A DNA stretch of 64,000 nt from Pseudomonadota bacterium (GTDB taxonomy: Bacteria > Pseudomonadota > Gammaproteobacteria > Steroidobacterales > Steroidobacteraceae). This document shows, one piece after another, positions 8,599 to 17,310 of the stretch (the stretch's first letter is position 1; each line of letters begins with the position of its first letter). The stretch spans positions 131,301 to 195,300 of the forward strand of contig JAFAEQ010000078.1 of assembly GCA_023423935.1 (NCBI GenBank). Direction: 5' to 3'. Both the position numbers and the translations under genes were made by a program. Below the pieces are notes generated by a model. The model was not told the DNA's origin. It did no database searches and saw only the letters and a program-made list of their open reading frames with translations.

Positions 8599-9731
8599 GC
8601 GGGCTGTCTGCCAGCGGTGTTGTCACGACTCAGAACAGCACCCTCCACCTTGTCATCCGCAATCACCGCGACACTCACACCATCGCGTACCTTCTGCGTG
8701 CCCTCGATGACGATGCGATCGCCCTCGGCAAGTCCGTCGACAACCTCGACTTCACCAGGACGCCTGCGCCCCGTACGCACTTCGACACGTACCGCCTTGT
8801 CGTCACGAACGGCGAAGACGAACTTGCGATCGCCCTCCGGCACGAGCGCCTGCTCGGGAATCAGCAGTGCGGGCGCTTCGGCACGCACCAGACGTACCGT
8901 CATGAGCATGCCCGGCTTGAGCCGGCCATCGCGATTGTCGATACGCGCACGCACGATCACGGCGCGGCTGACCGGGTCCAGACGGTTGTCGATGCTCGCC
9001 ACCTTGCCGGTGAAGGACTCTCCAGCATAGGCCGTCGTGCGGCCAGTGATCTCGAGCCCCGCACGCAGCTGCGCGAGAAACACTTCAGGAACGGAGAAAT
9101 CGAGCTTGATCACGCTCGTATCATCGAGCGTGGTGATGACGGTCGATGTGTTGACGAAACTGCCGACACTCACATTTCTCAGACCGACACGTCCGGCGAA
9201 TGGTGCGCGAATCAGGGTGTCGTTGAGCTGTGCGCGGGCCGCGGCGACCCGCGCTTCATTCATGCTCAGCGTGGCCTGAAGCTGATCGAGCTGCGCCTCC
9301 GAGAGCGCGCGGGTCGCGTAGAGTTCGCGGCTGCGATTGAACTGACTGCGACTGTCACGCAGCGCTGCCTCGGCTTCCGCAAGACTGGCCTTCGCCTGTT
9401 CGTTATCGAGCTCGACGAGCACATCGCCCGCCGCCACTTTCGCGCCTTCACGAAAGTGAATGGCGGTCACGCGATTCGCGATCTTCGCGGTGACGTCGAT
9501 GGCTTCGTTCGCCCGCGCTGTCCCGATGGCCTCCATGTCCTGCGCGAAGGGGCGAAAGCCTACTGTCGTGACTACGACGCTGATCGGACCGCCCCCGGCT
9601 GGACGCTGGGCCGGCGCACCTTTGGTGGTAGCACCCGGAGCATCCCCGCTCGATGCTGCAAACCAGCCGATACCGACGAAGGCCGCGAGCGCCACTGTTC
9701 CGATCGCAATATTGCGCACTGTTACAACCAT
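8595..9731 (-). CDS. RND efflux periplasmic adaptor (membrane fusion protein)
   Basis: Links the RND permease to an outer-membrane channel. The N-terminus has one hydrophobic segment (VRNIAIGTVALAAFVGIGWF) that acts as a membrane anchor or uncleaved signal. It is followed by a lipoyl half-motif (VTAIHFREGAKVAAGDVLVEL), a helical hairpin (residues about 110-170), the second lipoyl half (LIRAPFAGRVGLRNVSVGSF) and beta-barrel/MP domains. The open frame extends to a GTG at 9749, but ATG 9731 (MVVTVRNIAIG) directly precedes the anchor and is preferred, giving 378 residues. No lipobox is present. It is the first gene of the pump operon, preceded by a 255-base gap after cysK. Confidence 0.92.
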   Translation of the reverse strand: MVVTVRNIAIGTVALAAFVGIGWFAASSGDAPGATTKGAPAQRPAGGGPISVVVTTVGFRPFAQDMEAIGTARANEAIDVTAKIANRVTAIHFREGAKVAAGDVLVELDNEQAKASLAEAEAALRDSRSQFNRSRELYATRALSEAQLDQLQATLSMNEARVAAARAQLNDTLIRAPFAGRVGLRNVSVGSFVNTSTVITTLDDTSVIKLDFSVPEVFLAQLRAGLEITGRTTAYAGESFTGKVASIDNRLDPVSRAVIVRARIDNRDGRLKPGMLMTVRLVRAEAPALLIPEQALVPEGDRKFVFAVRDDKAVRVEVRTGRRRPGEVEVVDGLAEGDRIVIEGTQKVRDGVSVAVIADDKVEGAVLSRDNTAGRQPA

Positions 9732-9986
9732 CGAACGACTTGAGGGCACAGAGCCGCTGCCGGAACTTCGATCCGGCGGCAGTTCATGTGCCTGTTAGAG
9801 ATTACCGACCGCGGGGCCAGGGGACTGGATGTACGACCGAAGCGACAGTCGGGAGTTCATCATGCCCTGCAAACCTGCATCACGAAATCACAGATGCGCG
9901 AAACATGCCACCGCTTGAGTCCCACTCTGCGGGACTGCGGCCCCGGGCGACATGGCAGCAGGCAAAGAATGGTTCCCCCCAACGAA
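9732..9986. other. Intergenic region between cysK and the efflux operon
   Basis: About 255 bases with no convincing gene. A hairpin AGTCCC-ACTCTGC-GGGACT (9918-9936) lies 50 bases downstream of the cysK stop on the minus strand and may terminate cysK, though no T-run follows. The promoter of the efflux operon should lie in the left part, but no clear -35/-10 pair or operator was picked out. Confidence 0.4.
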
Positions 9987-10931
9987 TCAGAGCGGCTCTG
10001 CGTCCGATGCGTCCTGAATTCCCTCGAACAGAGCCGTGCTCAGGTACCGCTCACCCGTGTCGGGGAGCATCGCCAGGATCACCGAATCGTTCGGCGCTTT
10101 CTGAGCGACTTTGAGGGCCGCGGCGAAGGTGCCTCCGGAGGAAATGCCACAGAAAATGCCTTCTTTGGCGGCGAGATTGCGCGAAGCCTGAATGGCTTCT
10201 TCATCGGTCACCGGGATGATTTCGTCCGGCACTTCACGGTTGAGAACCTTCGGCACGAAATCCGGTGTCCAGCCCTGGATCTTGTGAGGTTTGAATTCGG
10301 CACCGCTCAGAAGCGACGCGGACGCCGGCTCGGTGACGATGACCTTGGTCTGCGGCCGGGCCTTCTTGATCATTTCGCCCGCTCCCGTGAGCGTGCCGCC
10401 GGTACCCCACCCCGTCACCCAGAAATCCAGACGCTTGCCGGCGAAGTCGCTCAGGATTTCCGGCCCCGTGGTGTTGCGGTGATATTCGGGATTGGCCAGG
10501 TTCTCGAACTGCCGCGCCAGGAACCAGCCGTTCTTTTGCGCGAGCTCTTCGGCCTTGCGCACCATGCCCGATCCGCGTTCGGCGGCCGGCGTCAGAATCA
10601 CCTTCGCGCCCAGCATCCGCATGATCTTGCGCCGTTCGATCGAGAACGTTTCGACCATCACGGCGACGAACGGGTAGCCCTTGGCCGCGCACACCATGGC
10701 GAGGGCGATACCGGTATTGCCGGAGGTCGCTTCGCAAACGGTCTGGCCCGGTTTGAGAACACCACGGCGCTCCGCATCCTCGATGACCGCAATGGCGAGG
10801 CGGTCCTTGACCGAGGAAAGCGGGTTGAAGAACTCGCATTTCACGTACATCGTCACATTCGCGGGAGCGAGGCGATTGATGCGAACGATGGGAGTGCGGC
10901 CGATGGTGCCGAGAATGCTGTCGTAAATCAT
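9987..10931 (-). CDS. cysK: Cysteine synthase A (O-acetylserine sulfhydrylase)
   Basis: PLP enzyme making L-cysteine from O-acetyl-L-serine and sulfide in the cytoplasm. PLP-binding Lys42 is in NPLSSVKDRLA, the substrate loop TSGNTG is at 69-74, the phosphate-binding GTGGT at 176-180, and a later GISSGGT loop completes the cofactor site. The longer frame opens with GTG at 10940, but ATG 10931 gives MIYDSILGTIGRTPIVRINR, which is the standard CysK start, so the protein is 314 residues. A monocistronic gene is likely: it stands between the efflux operon and the PHA genes with gaps on both sides. CysM is a less likely alternative because the sequence follows the CysK pattern throughout. Confidence 0.95.
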   Translation of the reverse strand: MIYDSILGTIGRTPIVRINRLAPANVTMYVKCEFFNPLSSVKDRLAIAVIEDAERRGVLKPGQTVCEATSGNTGIALAMVCAAKGYPFVAVMVETFSIERRKIMRMLGAKVILTPAAERGSGMVRKAEELAQKNGWFLARQFENLANPEYHRNTTGPEILSDFAGKRLDFWVTGWGTGGTLTGAGEMIKKARPQTKVIVTEPASASLLSGAEFKPHKIQGWTPDFVPKVLNREVPDEIIPVTDEEAIQASRNLAAKEGIFCGISSGGTFAAALKVAQKAPNDSVILAMLPDTGERYLSTALFEGIQDASDAEPL

Positions 10932-11031
10932 AGGTGTCACTGACCGATCAACGCGTTAGGGTAAAACCGCAACGGCAATGTACTCGTCACCTAGCCTCAA
11001 GAACAGAGCCGAACGGCATAGCCCCATAACC

Positions 11032-12117
11032 CTACGGCCGACCGTCGCGCTTTTTCAGCCACTGCGCAATCCGACCGGGCACTTCGCGCTGTGCAGCACC
11101 GCTGACATAGATGCCGATGTGACCGCCGTCGAAGGCATAGCTTTCGTAGTCGCGTGAGCCGATGTGTTTCTCGAGCGGAATGCTCGCGGATGGCGGGACC
11201 AGATGGTCCTGCGAGGCATAAACGTTGAACACCGGCACCTTGATGTCCTTGAGCCTCACCGGCTGACCCTCCAACTGGAGCGTCCCCTCGATGAGCCGGT
11301 TCTCGCGGATGAACCATCGCATGAACTGCCGGAACATCTCGCCGGGCTGATCGGGGCTGTCGAAGATCCATTTTTCCATCCGCACGAAGTTCTCGAGCAC
11401 GCGAGGGTTGTCGATGTGGTCGAGCAGGTCGATGTATTTCTTGCCCCCAAGCCTGAACGGCTGCATGCCCAGGAACAGCGAGTTGAGCAACGAACCGGGA
11501 ATGTTGCCGAGCGTGTCGACCATCGCATCGATATCGACATGTTCGCTCCATTTCGAGAGCAGGTTGTCGGGCGTGCGGAAATCGACCGGAGTGACCATCG
11601 TGACCAGATTGCGCACCTCGTCACCGTGTAGTGTCGTGTAGCACAGACTCAACGTGCCGCCCTGACAGACGCCCAGCAGATTGACGCGCGCGCGCTCGCT
11701 GGTGCGCTTTACGGCGGATACGCAACGATGCAGATACCCGTTCACGTAGTCATCGACGGTGAGATAGCGGTCGGCGCCGTCGGGGTAGCCCCAGTCGATG
11801 AGATAGACATCGACGCCGCGACTCAGCAGGCCACGGATCAACGACCGATCGGGCTGCAGATCGAGCATGTAGGGACGATTCACCAGCGCGTAGCAGATGA
11901 CGAGCGGCACGCGCACCCGGTCTTTGGCTGCGATGTCCTCGAAGGGCGTGTAGCGGTACAGCGCGACTTTGTCTTCGCGATAGATCTCGGTCTTGGCCGT
12001 GGCCCCGATCTGGACATCGCCGCAACCGGCGAGCGCCTGCAGTCCGCGACCCAGCCGCTGAGTGAAGGCTTCCGCTTCTTTCACGAATTGCTGCTGATCG
12101 AATTTGATGCCGCTCAT
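11032..12117 (-). CDS. phaC: Class III poly(R)-hydroxyalkanoate synthase, catalytic subunit PhaC
   Basis: Polymerises (R)-3-hydroxyacyl-CoA into polyhydroxyalkanoate at the granule surface. At 361 residues it is class III (about 355) rather than class I/II (about 560-600). The lipase-like box is GVCQGG with Cys151; catalytic Asp304 is in YASQDHLVPP and His333 in GGHIGIY. Each is two residues beyond the Allochromatium values (149, 302, 331), a close fit. ATG 12117 overlaps the phaE stop by four bases (ATGA), so the subunits are translationally coupled in the order phaE-phaC. No phaA, phaB or phasin gene is adjacent. Confidence 0.96.
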   Translation of the reverse strand: MSGIKFDQQQFVKEAEAFTQRLGRGLQALAGCGDVQIGATAKTEIYREDKVALYRYTPFEDIAAKDRVRVPLVICYALVNRPYMLDLQPDRSLIRGLLSRGVDVYLIDWGYPDGADRYLTVDDYVNGYLHRCVSAVKRTSERARVNLLGVCQGGTLSLCYTTLHGDEVRNLVTMVTPVDFRTPDNLLSKWSEHVDIDAMVDTLGNIPGSLLNSLFLGMQPFRLGGKKYIDLLDHIDNPRVLENFVRMEKWIFDSPDQPGEMFRQFMRWFIRENRLIEGTLQLEGQPVRLKDIKVPVFNVYASQDHLVPPSASIPLEKHIGSRDYESYAFDGGHIGIYVSGAAQREVPGRIAQWLKKRDGRP

Positions 12118-12941
12118 CGACGTGCTCCGGCGGCCCGCCTTCGCGTCGCGCTGACTTTGGCTTTCGAGCGCGATGCCGGGGCAGCCGGACGCTCACTTTG
12201 CAGCTGAGCGATGGTTCGCTTGAGATCGCGGACCTGCAGATGAAGAGAATTGAGCTCGGCACGGGTCGGCAGATCGAACTGACGAAGCGCGTGCTCGATC
12301 AATTTCTGCTGGTGCGCGCGCAACTTCACCGTCGCATTGCCGAGATCCGCTTGCAGTTTTGCAAACGTATCCGTCCGCGCGAGCTTCGCGTAGATCTCTT
12401 CAGAGCACTCGACCCACAGGTCATACAACTCGCGGAAGGTTCCGACGTTGACTGCGCTTCCGTCGGATTGCTTCAGTTTGGCCTCCAGCAGATCGAGTGC
12501 ATCGCGATGGAGCTTTAGCAGCACTGCGCGCAGTTCCTGCTCGTGCAGATGACATTCGGCTTGGGCGGCGGCGAGATCGCGCCACAGCTGAATCTGCTCG
12601 CTTGCGATTCCCAGGGATGGCAGACGCTGAGCGAGTTCGGCGAGGTTGGCAGTGGCCGCCTGACGTGTGGTGTCGAGGCTCTCCCATGTCGTGCGCCAGA
12701 CCTGCAGCAGTTCCTCACCGAACACGAACGGCTGAAACGGCGGGGCCTCCGCATTGCCAGTCGCATTCCCTGCTGCGCTTTTCATGGCTTCCAGATAACT
12801 ATCGGCGGCTGCTCGCCAGGGTTCGCTCGCGCCCTTTTTTGAATCCGAGGCCCCTTTCGCCCCGGATGCGCGCTCGAGCGCCGCGCGCTGCTGCTCGAGC
12901 CAGCTGTTGACCCAGTTTTCGTTCGACTGCGAATCCGTCAT
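12114..12941 (-). CDS. phaE: Class III PHA synthase subunit PhaE
   Basis: Partner subunit required by class III PhaC for activity. The 275-residue protein is helical and has no catalytic motif. It contains the PhaE-type central region with VWRTTWESLDTTRQAATANL and LYDLWVECSEEIYAKLARTD. The C-terminus has a coiled-coil-like stretch (LNSLHLQVRDLKRTIAQLQS) and a basic Ala/Arg-rich tail. Start ATG 12941 has a purine-rich GGGGCAAGGG just upstream. It is divergent from phaR, with 213 bases between the starts that must hold both promoters. The assignment rests on this content plus the four-base overlap with phaC. Confidence 0.92.
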   Translation of the reverse strand: MTDSQSNENWVNSWLEQQRAALERASGAKGASDSKKGASEPWRAAADSYLEAMKSAAGNATGNAEAPPFQPFVFGEELLQVWRTTWESLDTTRQAATANLAELAQRLPSLGIASEQIQLWRDLAAAQAECHLHEQELRAVLLKLHRDALDLLEAKLKQSDGSAVNVGTFRELYDLWVECSEEIYAKLARTDTFAKLQADLGNATVKLRAHQQKLIEHALRQFDLPTRAELNSLHLQVRDLKRTIAQLQSERPAAPASRSKAKVSATRRRAAGARR

Positions 12942-13154
12942 CCCTTGCCCCGTTGACTGTCACTTCCCCTGATGCGTCGCAAGACATTCCGCGGCCTGCG
13001 GCCGAATTGACCGGGCCTCACGTGTGTTGCGGCGCCAAAATGTGGCCGCTACAGTACGCCGCCTCGGAAGTGCACGATTACCGGCGCGCATTCTCCCAGA
13101 AATCCGCGTCCCTCAACCGTCAAAGAGGTGCGACTGCCCGCGGCAGCAAAGAAC
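12942..13154. promoter_or_regulatory. Divergent phaEC / phaR promoter region
   Basis: 213 bases between the divergent starts of phaE and phaR. PhaR-family proteins are known to repress PHA genes, so this is the natural place for an operator. A short GC-rich inverted repeat (GCGGCCTGCGGCCG, near 12990-13003) is visible, but no clear promoter boxes. The regulatory role is inferred from gene arrangement only. Confidence 0.35.
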
Positions 13155-13667
13155 ATGAGCGAACGCGTCATCAAGAAGTATGCGAATCGGCGCCTTTACG
13201 ACGCCTCGCAGAGCCGCCATGTCACCCTCGAAGACATTCGCAACATGATCGTCGCGGGAGAGAAGATCCGGGTCGTCGAAGACAAGACGAACGAGGACAT
13301 CACTCGCCTGATCCTGCTGCAGGTGATCGCGGATCAGGAACAGTTCGGCCGTCCCATCCTTTCCACTCCACTGCTCGAATCGCTGATCCGTTTCTACGGC
13401 AACTCGCTCCAGGGTTTTCTGAGCACGTATCTGGAGAAGAGCGTCGAGACATTCATGCGTCAGCAGGAAGTCGTTCAGAATCAGCTCGCGCGCATGATGA
13501 CCAATGCTCCGATGGCCGCCATGTCGGAGATCGCGCGTCAGAACCTGGAGATGTGGTCGCGTATGCAGGAATCCATGTTGCAGGCATTCTCGCCGCCAGC
13601 ACGCGAAACCCGCACGCCGCCGCCTCCCGAGCCGGAGTCGGACGACCCCAAAGAAGAACCGCGCTAG
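13155..13667 (+). CDS. phaR: Polyhydroxyalkanoate synthesis repressor PhaR
   Basis: DNA- and PHA-binding regulator that represses phasin and other PHA genes until polymer is present. The 170-residue product begins MSERVIKKYANRRLYDASQS, the hallmark of the PHB accumulation regulatory N-terminal domain (about residues 4-65). It is followed by the PHB_acc segment LLQVIADQEQFGRPILST and a proline-rich acidic tail (TPPPPEPESDDPKEEPR). The frame is open further upstream to 13128, but family members start at this Met. It is divergent from phaEC and 41 bases before glgA on the same strand, so read-through into glycogen synthase is possible. Confidence 0.94.
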   Translation: MSERVIKKYANRRLYDASQSRHVTLEDIRNMIVAGEKIRVVEDKTNEDITRLILLQVIADQEQFGRPILSTPLLESLIRFYGNSLQGFLSTYLEKSVETFMRQQEVVQNQLARMMTNAPMAAMSEIARQNLEMWSRMQESMLQAFSPPARETRTPPPPEPESDDPKEEPR

Positions 13668-13708
13668 CCCCAATCGCGGCCGCCCACATCGAACTCGTCG
13701 GGACCTGC

Positions 13709-15163
13709 ATGGCCATCCGCATCTGTTTCATTGCCTCCGAAGTGGCTCCTCTAGCGAAGACGGGCGGACTTGCCGACGTCGCGGGCGCACTGCCGCGTTA
13801 TCTGCATAAGCAGGGCCATGACATTCGCGTGTTCATGCCGCTGTACTCGCAGGTTGGCGCGACGGGCCTGAACACCAGGGCCGTTGCAAGCGTGCAGAAC
13901 GTCGAACTGAGTCTCGGAGCGCACCGCTACGTCTTTTCGCTGCTCGAGGCCCAGCTGCCCGGATCCACCATGCCGATCTATCTGGTGCATTGCCCCGCCG
14001 TGTTCGACCGCCCGACGCTCTACACGAGCGGCCCGGATGAACATCTGCGCTTCCTCGTCCTGCAACGCGCGGCGCTCGAATCCTGTCAGCGCATGGTGTT
14101 TGCACCTCAAATCGTCCATTGCAACGACTGGCACACGGGACTCGTGCCGCTGATGCTCAAGTCGTTGTACGCATGGGACCAGCTGTTCGCCGCGTCCCGC
14201 ACGGTCATGTCGATTCACAACATCGGCTATCAGGGCGTCTTCGCGGGCGGTACTGCTTACGACGTGGGCGGCGAGATCGGCTGGCTGCTCGCCGATGGCG
14301 ATCGTCATGCGGGTCAGATCAACTGGCTGCGCGAAGGTGTGCGACACGCGCATCGCGTAACGACAGTGAGCCCCACTTATGCGCAGGAAATCTGCACACC
14401 CGAAGGCGGTCACGGCCTCGACCTCGATCTGCGCGCTCGGTGGGACGGTGTCGTCGGCATCCTCAACGGTGTCGATTACAGCGAATGGAATCCGCAGACC
14501 GACCGTTATCTCAAACACCGGTACGGCCCGCAGGATCTGTCGGGCAAAGCGGCCACCAAGCGCTCGCTCCTCGATTGGATGAACCTCACGCTACCCGAGT
14601 CCGCTCCGCTCATGGGCATGGTCACGCGGCTCACCCCGCAGAAAGGGATCGATCTGCTCTTCGATGCACTCCCCGAAGCGCTCGCCTCCCGCGAATGCGG
14701 TCTGGTGGCGCTCGGCAGCGGCGAATGGCGGTACGAGAGCTTTCTGGCCGATCTACAGCGGCGCTTCCCCGATCGCGTCGTGTTTCATCGCGGCTACAAC
14801 GAGGAACTCGCGCATCTCATCGAAGCCGCCAGCGACACGTTCGTGATGCCCTCGATGTACGAGCCGTGCGGCCTGAATCAGATGTACAGCCTGAAGTACG
14901 GCACACCGCCGATCGTGCGCAAGACCGGCGGCCTCGCCGACTCAGTGCAGATGTGGGATCCGAACACGCGTCAAGGCACCGGCATCGTCTTCAACGACTT
15001 CGACGTCCCCGCCATGCGCTGGGCCATCCACACAGCCCTCGATCTTTTCAAGGACCGTGACGCCTGGCACCAGATGATGCTCAACGGAATGGCGAAGGAT
15101 TATTCGTGGGACGCGCAGGGGAAGGAGTATGAGCAGCTGTATGAGCAGCTCATACACCAATGA
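13709..15163 (+). CDS. glgA: Glycogen synthase (ADP-glucose type)
   Basis: GT5 glucosyltransferase that extends alpha-1,4-glucan from ADP-glucose. The ADP-glucose loop is KTGGLADV at residues 17-24 (Lys15 in E. coli). The C-terminal catalytic region reads PSMYEPCGLNQMYSLKYG, followed by the second KTGGLADS. Length is 484 residues, as expected. The frame is open back to 12953 through phaR, but ATG 13709 (MAIRICFIASEVAPLAKTGG) is the family start. The last codons CACCAATGA run straight into a heptamer-like repeat, so the stop at 15161-15163 is inside repeat sequence. It is convergent with the LEA lipoprotein gene; glgC lies beyond on the other strand. Confidence 0.95.
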   Translation: MAIRICFIASEVAPLAKTGGLADVAGALPRYLHKQGHDIRVFMPLYSQVGATGLNTRAVASVQNVELSLGAHRYVFSLLEAQLPGSTMPIYLVHCPAVFDRPTLYTSGPDEHLRFLVLQRAALESCQRMVFAPQIVHCNDWHTGLVPLMLKSLYAWDQLFAASRTVMSIHNIGYQGVFAGGTAYDVGGEIGWLLADGDRHAGQINWLREGVRHAHRVTTVSPTYAQEICTPEGGHGLDLDLRARWDGVVGILNGVDYSEWNPQTDRYLKHRYGPQDLSGKAATKRSLLDWMNLTLPESAPLMGMVTRLTPQKGIDLLFDALPEALASRECGLVALGSGEWRYESFLADLQRRFPDRVVFHRGYNEELAHLIEAASDTFVMPSMYEPCGLNQMYSLKYGTPPIVRKTGGLADSVQMWDPNTRQGTGIVFNDFDVPAMRWAIHTALDLFKDRDAWHQMMLNGMAKDYSWDAQGKEYEQLYEQLIHQ

Positions 15164-15268
15164 ATAATGAGCAATGAGTAGTGAGTAACGCAGAGCGATG
15201 ACACGGGCCATCAGCGTGCGGGTCCGTTACTCCGCATTGCTCATTACTAATTACTAACTACTCATTGA
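15158..15268. repeat. Inverted heptamer-type repeat tract between convergent glgA and LEA genes
   Basis: Left arm 15158-15189 is built from CAATGAATAATGAGCAATGAG-like units. Right arm 15225-15268 contains the complement (TTGCTCATTAC, TAATTACTAACTACTCATTG). The arms flank about 35 bases of unrelated GC-rich sequence and can fold back on each other. The tract starts inside the glgA stop codon region and ends five bases before the LEA stop. The same sequence type recurs at 48560-48691 and 58608-58822. Confidence 0.8.
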
Positions 15269-15273
15269 TCCCG

Positions 15274-15747
15274 CTAGCGGATCGTCGCGAGATCCACCAT
15301 TCCGCTTTCCTGGAAGGGGATCTTTCGTACGAGGCCTGATTCGAGCAGAACCTTGCCTTCGAGGACGTACTCCACCTGGCTCTTGCCGTTGAGGCGGCTG
15401 AGAAGGCGGCCGACGCTGCTCACGAAGTTCGTACGGACCGTCAGATCGAATTCGGTCTCTCCCGAGGCTGGCACCGTGAACGGTCTGGCGCTGGTTCCTT
15501 CGGCAAATGAATCGCCCTGCAGGAACAGCTGATATTCGATCGCCTTGATCGGCAACGGACGATCGTTCGGATTCTCCACACTCAGGCGCACCAGAAAGTT
15601 CTGACTGAAGATGTCGCCCGAAGTCATGGCGACACGTATCAGGGACAGGCGCGGCGCCTCGAGCTTGGGCGCAAGTGAGCTGCAGGATGCCAGCACGGCC
15701 AGCAGCGACAGCAACGCAGTCGCGCGCAGTAGGGCGATCGGTTTCAT
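15274..15747 (-). CDS. LEA type 2 (WHy-domain) lipoprotein
   Basis: A 157-residue predicted lipoprotein of the late-embryogenesis-abundant LEA14/WHy type, a small beta-sandwich linked in bacteria and plants to desiccation or stress tolerance. The signal peptide MKPIALLRATALLSLLAVLASC ends in lipobox LASC. The WHy-like core includes LIRVAMTSGDIFSQNFLVRL and SVENPNDRPLPIKAIEYQLF, with the typical NPN motif. The open frame extends upstream to 15786, but Met at 15747 directly precedes the signal peptide and is chosen. The gene follows glgC by 48 bases on the same strand and is convergent with glgA. Confidence 0.82.
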   Translation of the reverse strand: MKPIALLRATALLSLLAVLASCSSLAPKLEAPRLSLIRVAMTSGDIFSQNFLVRLSVENPNDRPLPIKAIEYQLFLQGDSFAEGTSARPFTVPASGETEFDLTVRTNFVSSVGRLLSRLNGKSQVEYVLEGKVLLESGLVRKIPFQESGMVDLATIR

Positions 15748-15795
15748 GGACTTCCTCGACTTCCCGCCCCCGCGGGAAGTCATCAAATGTTGCGG

Positions 15796-17115
15796 CTATT
15801 TTCGCAGGCGCATGGCCATGTCGCGAGTGACGAGTGCCACCCCTTTCTCGCTGATGTAGAAGCGGCGCGCATCCTCTTCGGGATTGACGCCGATCTCCGC
15901 GCCGTCGGGCACCACGCAGCCAGTATCGATGATCGCGCGCTTGATCACGCAATTCTTACCGACGCGCACGTCGGGAAAGAGAACCGACCGCTCGACGTAG
16001 CTGCGCTCATCGACGCGCACGTTCGAGAACATGAGCGACTGATTCACATGCGCGCCGGAGACGATGCAGCCGCCCGACACCATGGAGTTCACCGCCATGC
16101 CGGTACGACCCTGCTCGTCGAGCACGAACTTCGCGGGCGGGTACTGGCGCTGATAGGTCCAGATCGGCCATTGCTCGTCGTAGATGTTGAGCTCGGGATT
16201 GATGTGCACGAGCTCCATGTTGGCTTCATAGAACGCATCCACCGTACCGACGTCGCGCCAGTACTGCTGTACCCGCGTATGGGTGTCGCGAAACGGATAG
16301 GCGTAGACCTTCAGGTGCTTCAAGGCATCCGGAATGATGTTCCGACCGAAATCATGGTTCGTATCGGAACGCTGGGCATTCTCCTCGAGCAGCCGGTAAA
16401 GCAGATTCGCCTTGAATACGTAGATGCCCATCGAACCCAGCGCGCAGTGTTCGCGGCCGGGAATCCCTTCCGGATCCTTCGGTTTCTCGGCGAACCGGAT
16501 GATGCGCATGGTTTCATCCACGGTCATCACGCCGAAGCTCGTCGCCTCTTCACGCGGAACCTCCACCACGCCGACGGTGATGTCCGCCTTCTTCTCCACG
16601 TGCGCGGCCAGCATCGGGCCGTAATCCATCTTGTAGATGTGGTCGCCCGCGAGGACCAGGATATGGCGCGGATGATGGAGGCGGAGAATCTGCAGATTCT
16701 GATAGAGCGCATCGGCCGTGCCGCGATACCACATCTCCCCCAGCTGCTGCTGGGCCGGGATGATCTCGACGAACTCGCCGACTTCGCCGCGCAGATAACT
16801 CCAGCCGCGCTGGATGTGCTGGATGAGCGAATGCGCCTTGTACTGGGTCAGCACCGAAATGCGACGGATACCCGAGTTCACGCAGTTCGACAGGACGAAA
16901 TCGACGATGCGGAACTTGCCGCCGAACGGGGTCGCGGGCTTACAGCGGTAGTCGGTGAGGTGCTTGAGTCGTTCACCGCGCCCACCGGCCATGATGACGG
17001 CCAGGGTGCTGCGGGTGATGCGGCTGACGTAGCGTTTCGGGGCTCCTTGCTTCGGGCCCTCTGAACTTCGGGAGCGGAGGGACTCGCGGGCCGGCGTCGC
17101 TGCGTCATCTGCCAT
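15796..17115 (-). CDS. glgC: Glucose-1-phosphate adenylyltransferase (ADP-glucose pyrophosphorylase)
   Basis: Makes ADP-glucose, the GlgA substrate, and is the control point of bacterial glycogen synthesis. The 439-residue protein from ATG 17115 has the nucleotidyltransferase loop MAGGRGERLKHLTDYRCKPA (from residue 42), DHIYKMDYGPML, GSMGIYVFKANLL and a left-handed beta-helix C-terminus. The frame continues upstream to 17421, but that extension is low-complexity and unlike the family. MADDAATPARES begins an N-terminal tail ahead of TRSTLAVIMAGG; an alternative start is the Met at 17166. It is separated from glgA by the LEA gene, and transcribed in the opposite direction from it. Confidence 0.94.
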   Translation of the reverse strand: MADDAATPARESLRSRSSEGPKQGAPKRYVSRITRSTLAVIMAGGRGERLKHLTDYRCKPATPFGGKFRIVDFVLSNCVNSGIRRISVLTQYKAHSLIQHIQRGWSYLRGEVGEFVEIIPAQQQLGEMWYRGTADALYQNLQILRLHHPRHILVLAGDHIYKMDYGPMLAAHVEKKADITVGVVEVPREEATSFGVMTVDETMRIIRFAEKPKDPEGIPGREHCALGSMGIYVFKANLLYRLLEENAQRSDTNHDFGRNIIPDALKHLKVYAYPFRDTHTRVQQYWRDVGTVDAFYEANMELVHINPELNIYDEQWPIWTYQRQYPPAKFVLDEQGRTGMAVNSMVSGGCIVSGAHVNQSLMFSNVRVDERSYVERSVLFPDVRVGKNCVIKRAIIDTGCVVPDGAEIGVNPEEDARRFYISEKGVALVTRDMAMRLRK

Positions 17116-17310
17116 ATTGGTATTGCTCTTGGTCGACAACTGTGAAGTCGATAACACGGGGCCCATGTTATCTGACGCATGGCGCTTTGCACCGTTCCGT
17201 CGCTTGCTAGGACGACGGTCGTTGGGCATTGTGCCGGAAAGGTGCGCAGATGGACCTGTTAGCAATACTTCGCGCTGGCCGCGGCGGTTCCGGAACTCCA
17301 GATCCTCAGA

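Noticed and set aside
12953..13708. In-frame upstream extension of glgA (252 residues)
   Set aside because: It overlaps phaR in another frame and has no glycogen synthase homology; the family start is the Met at 13709.
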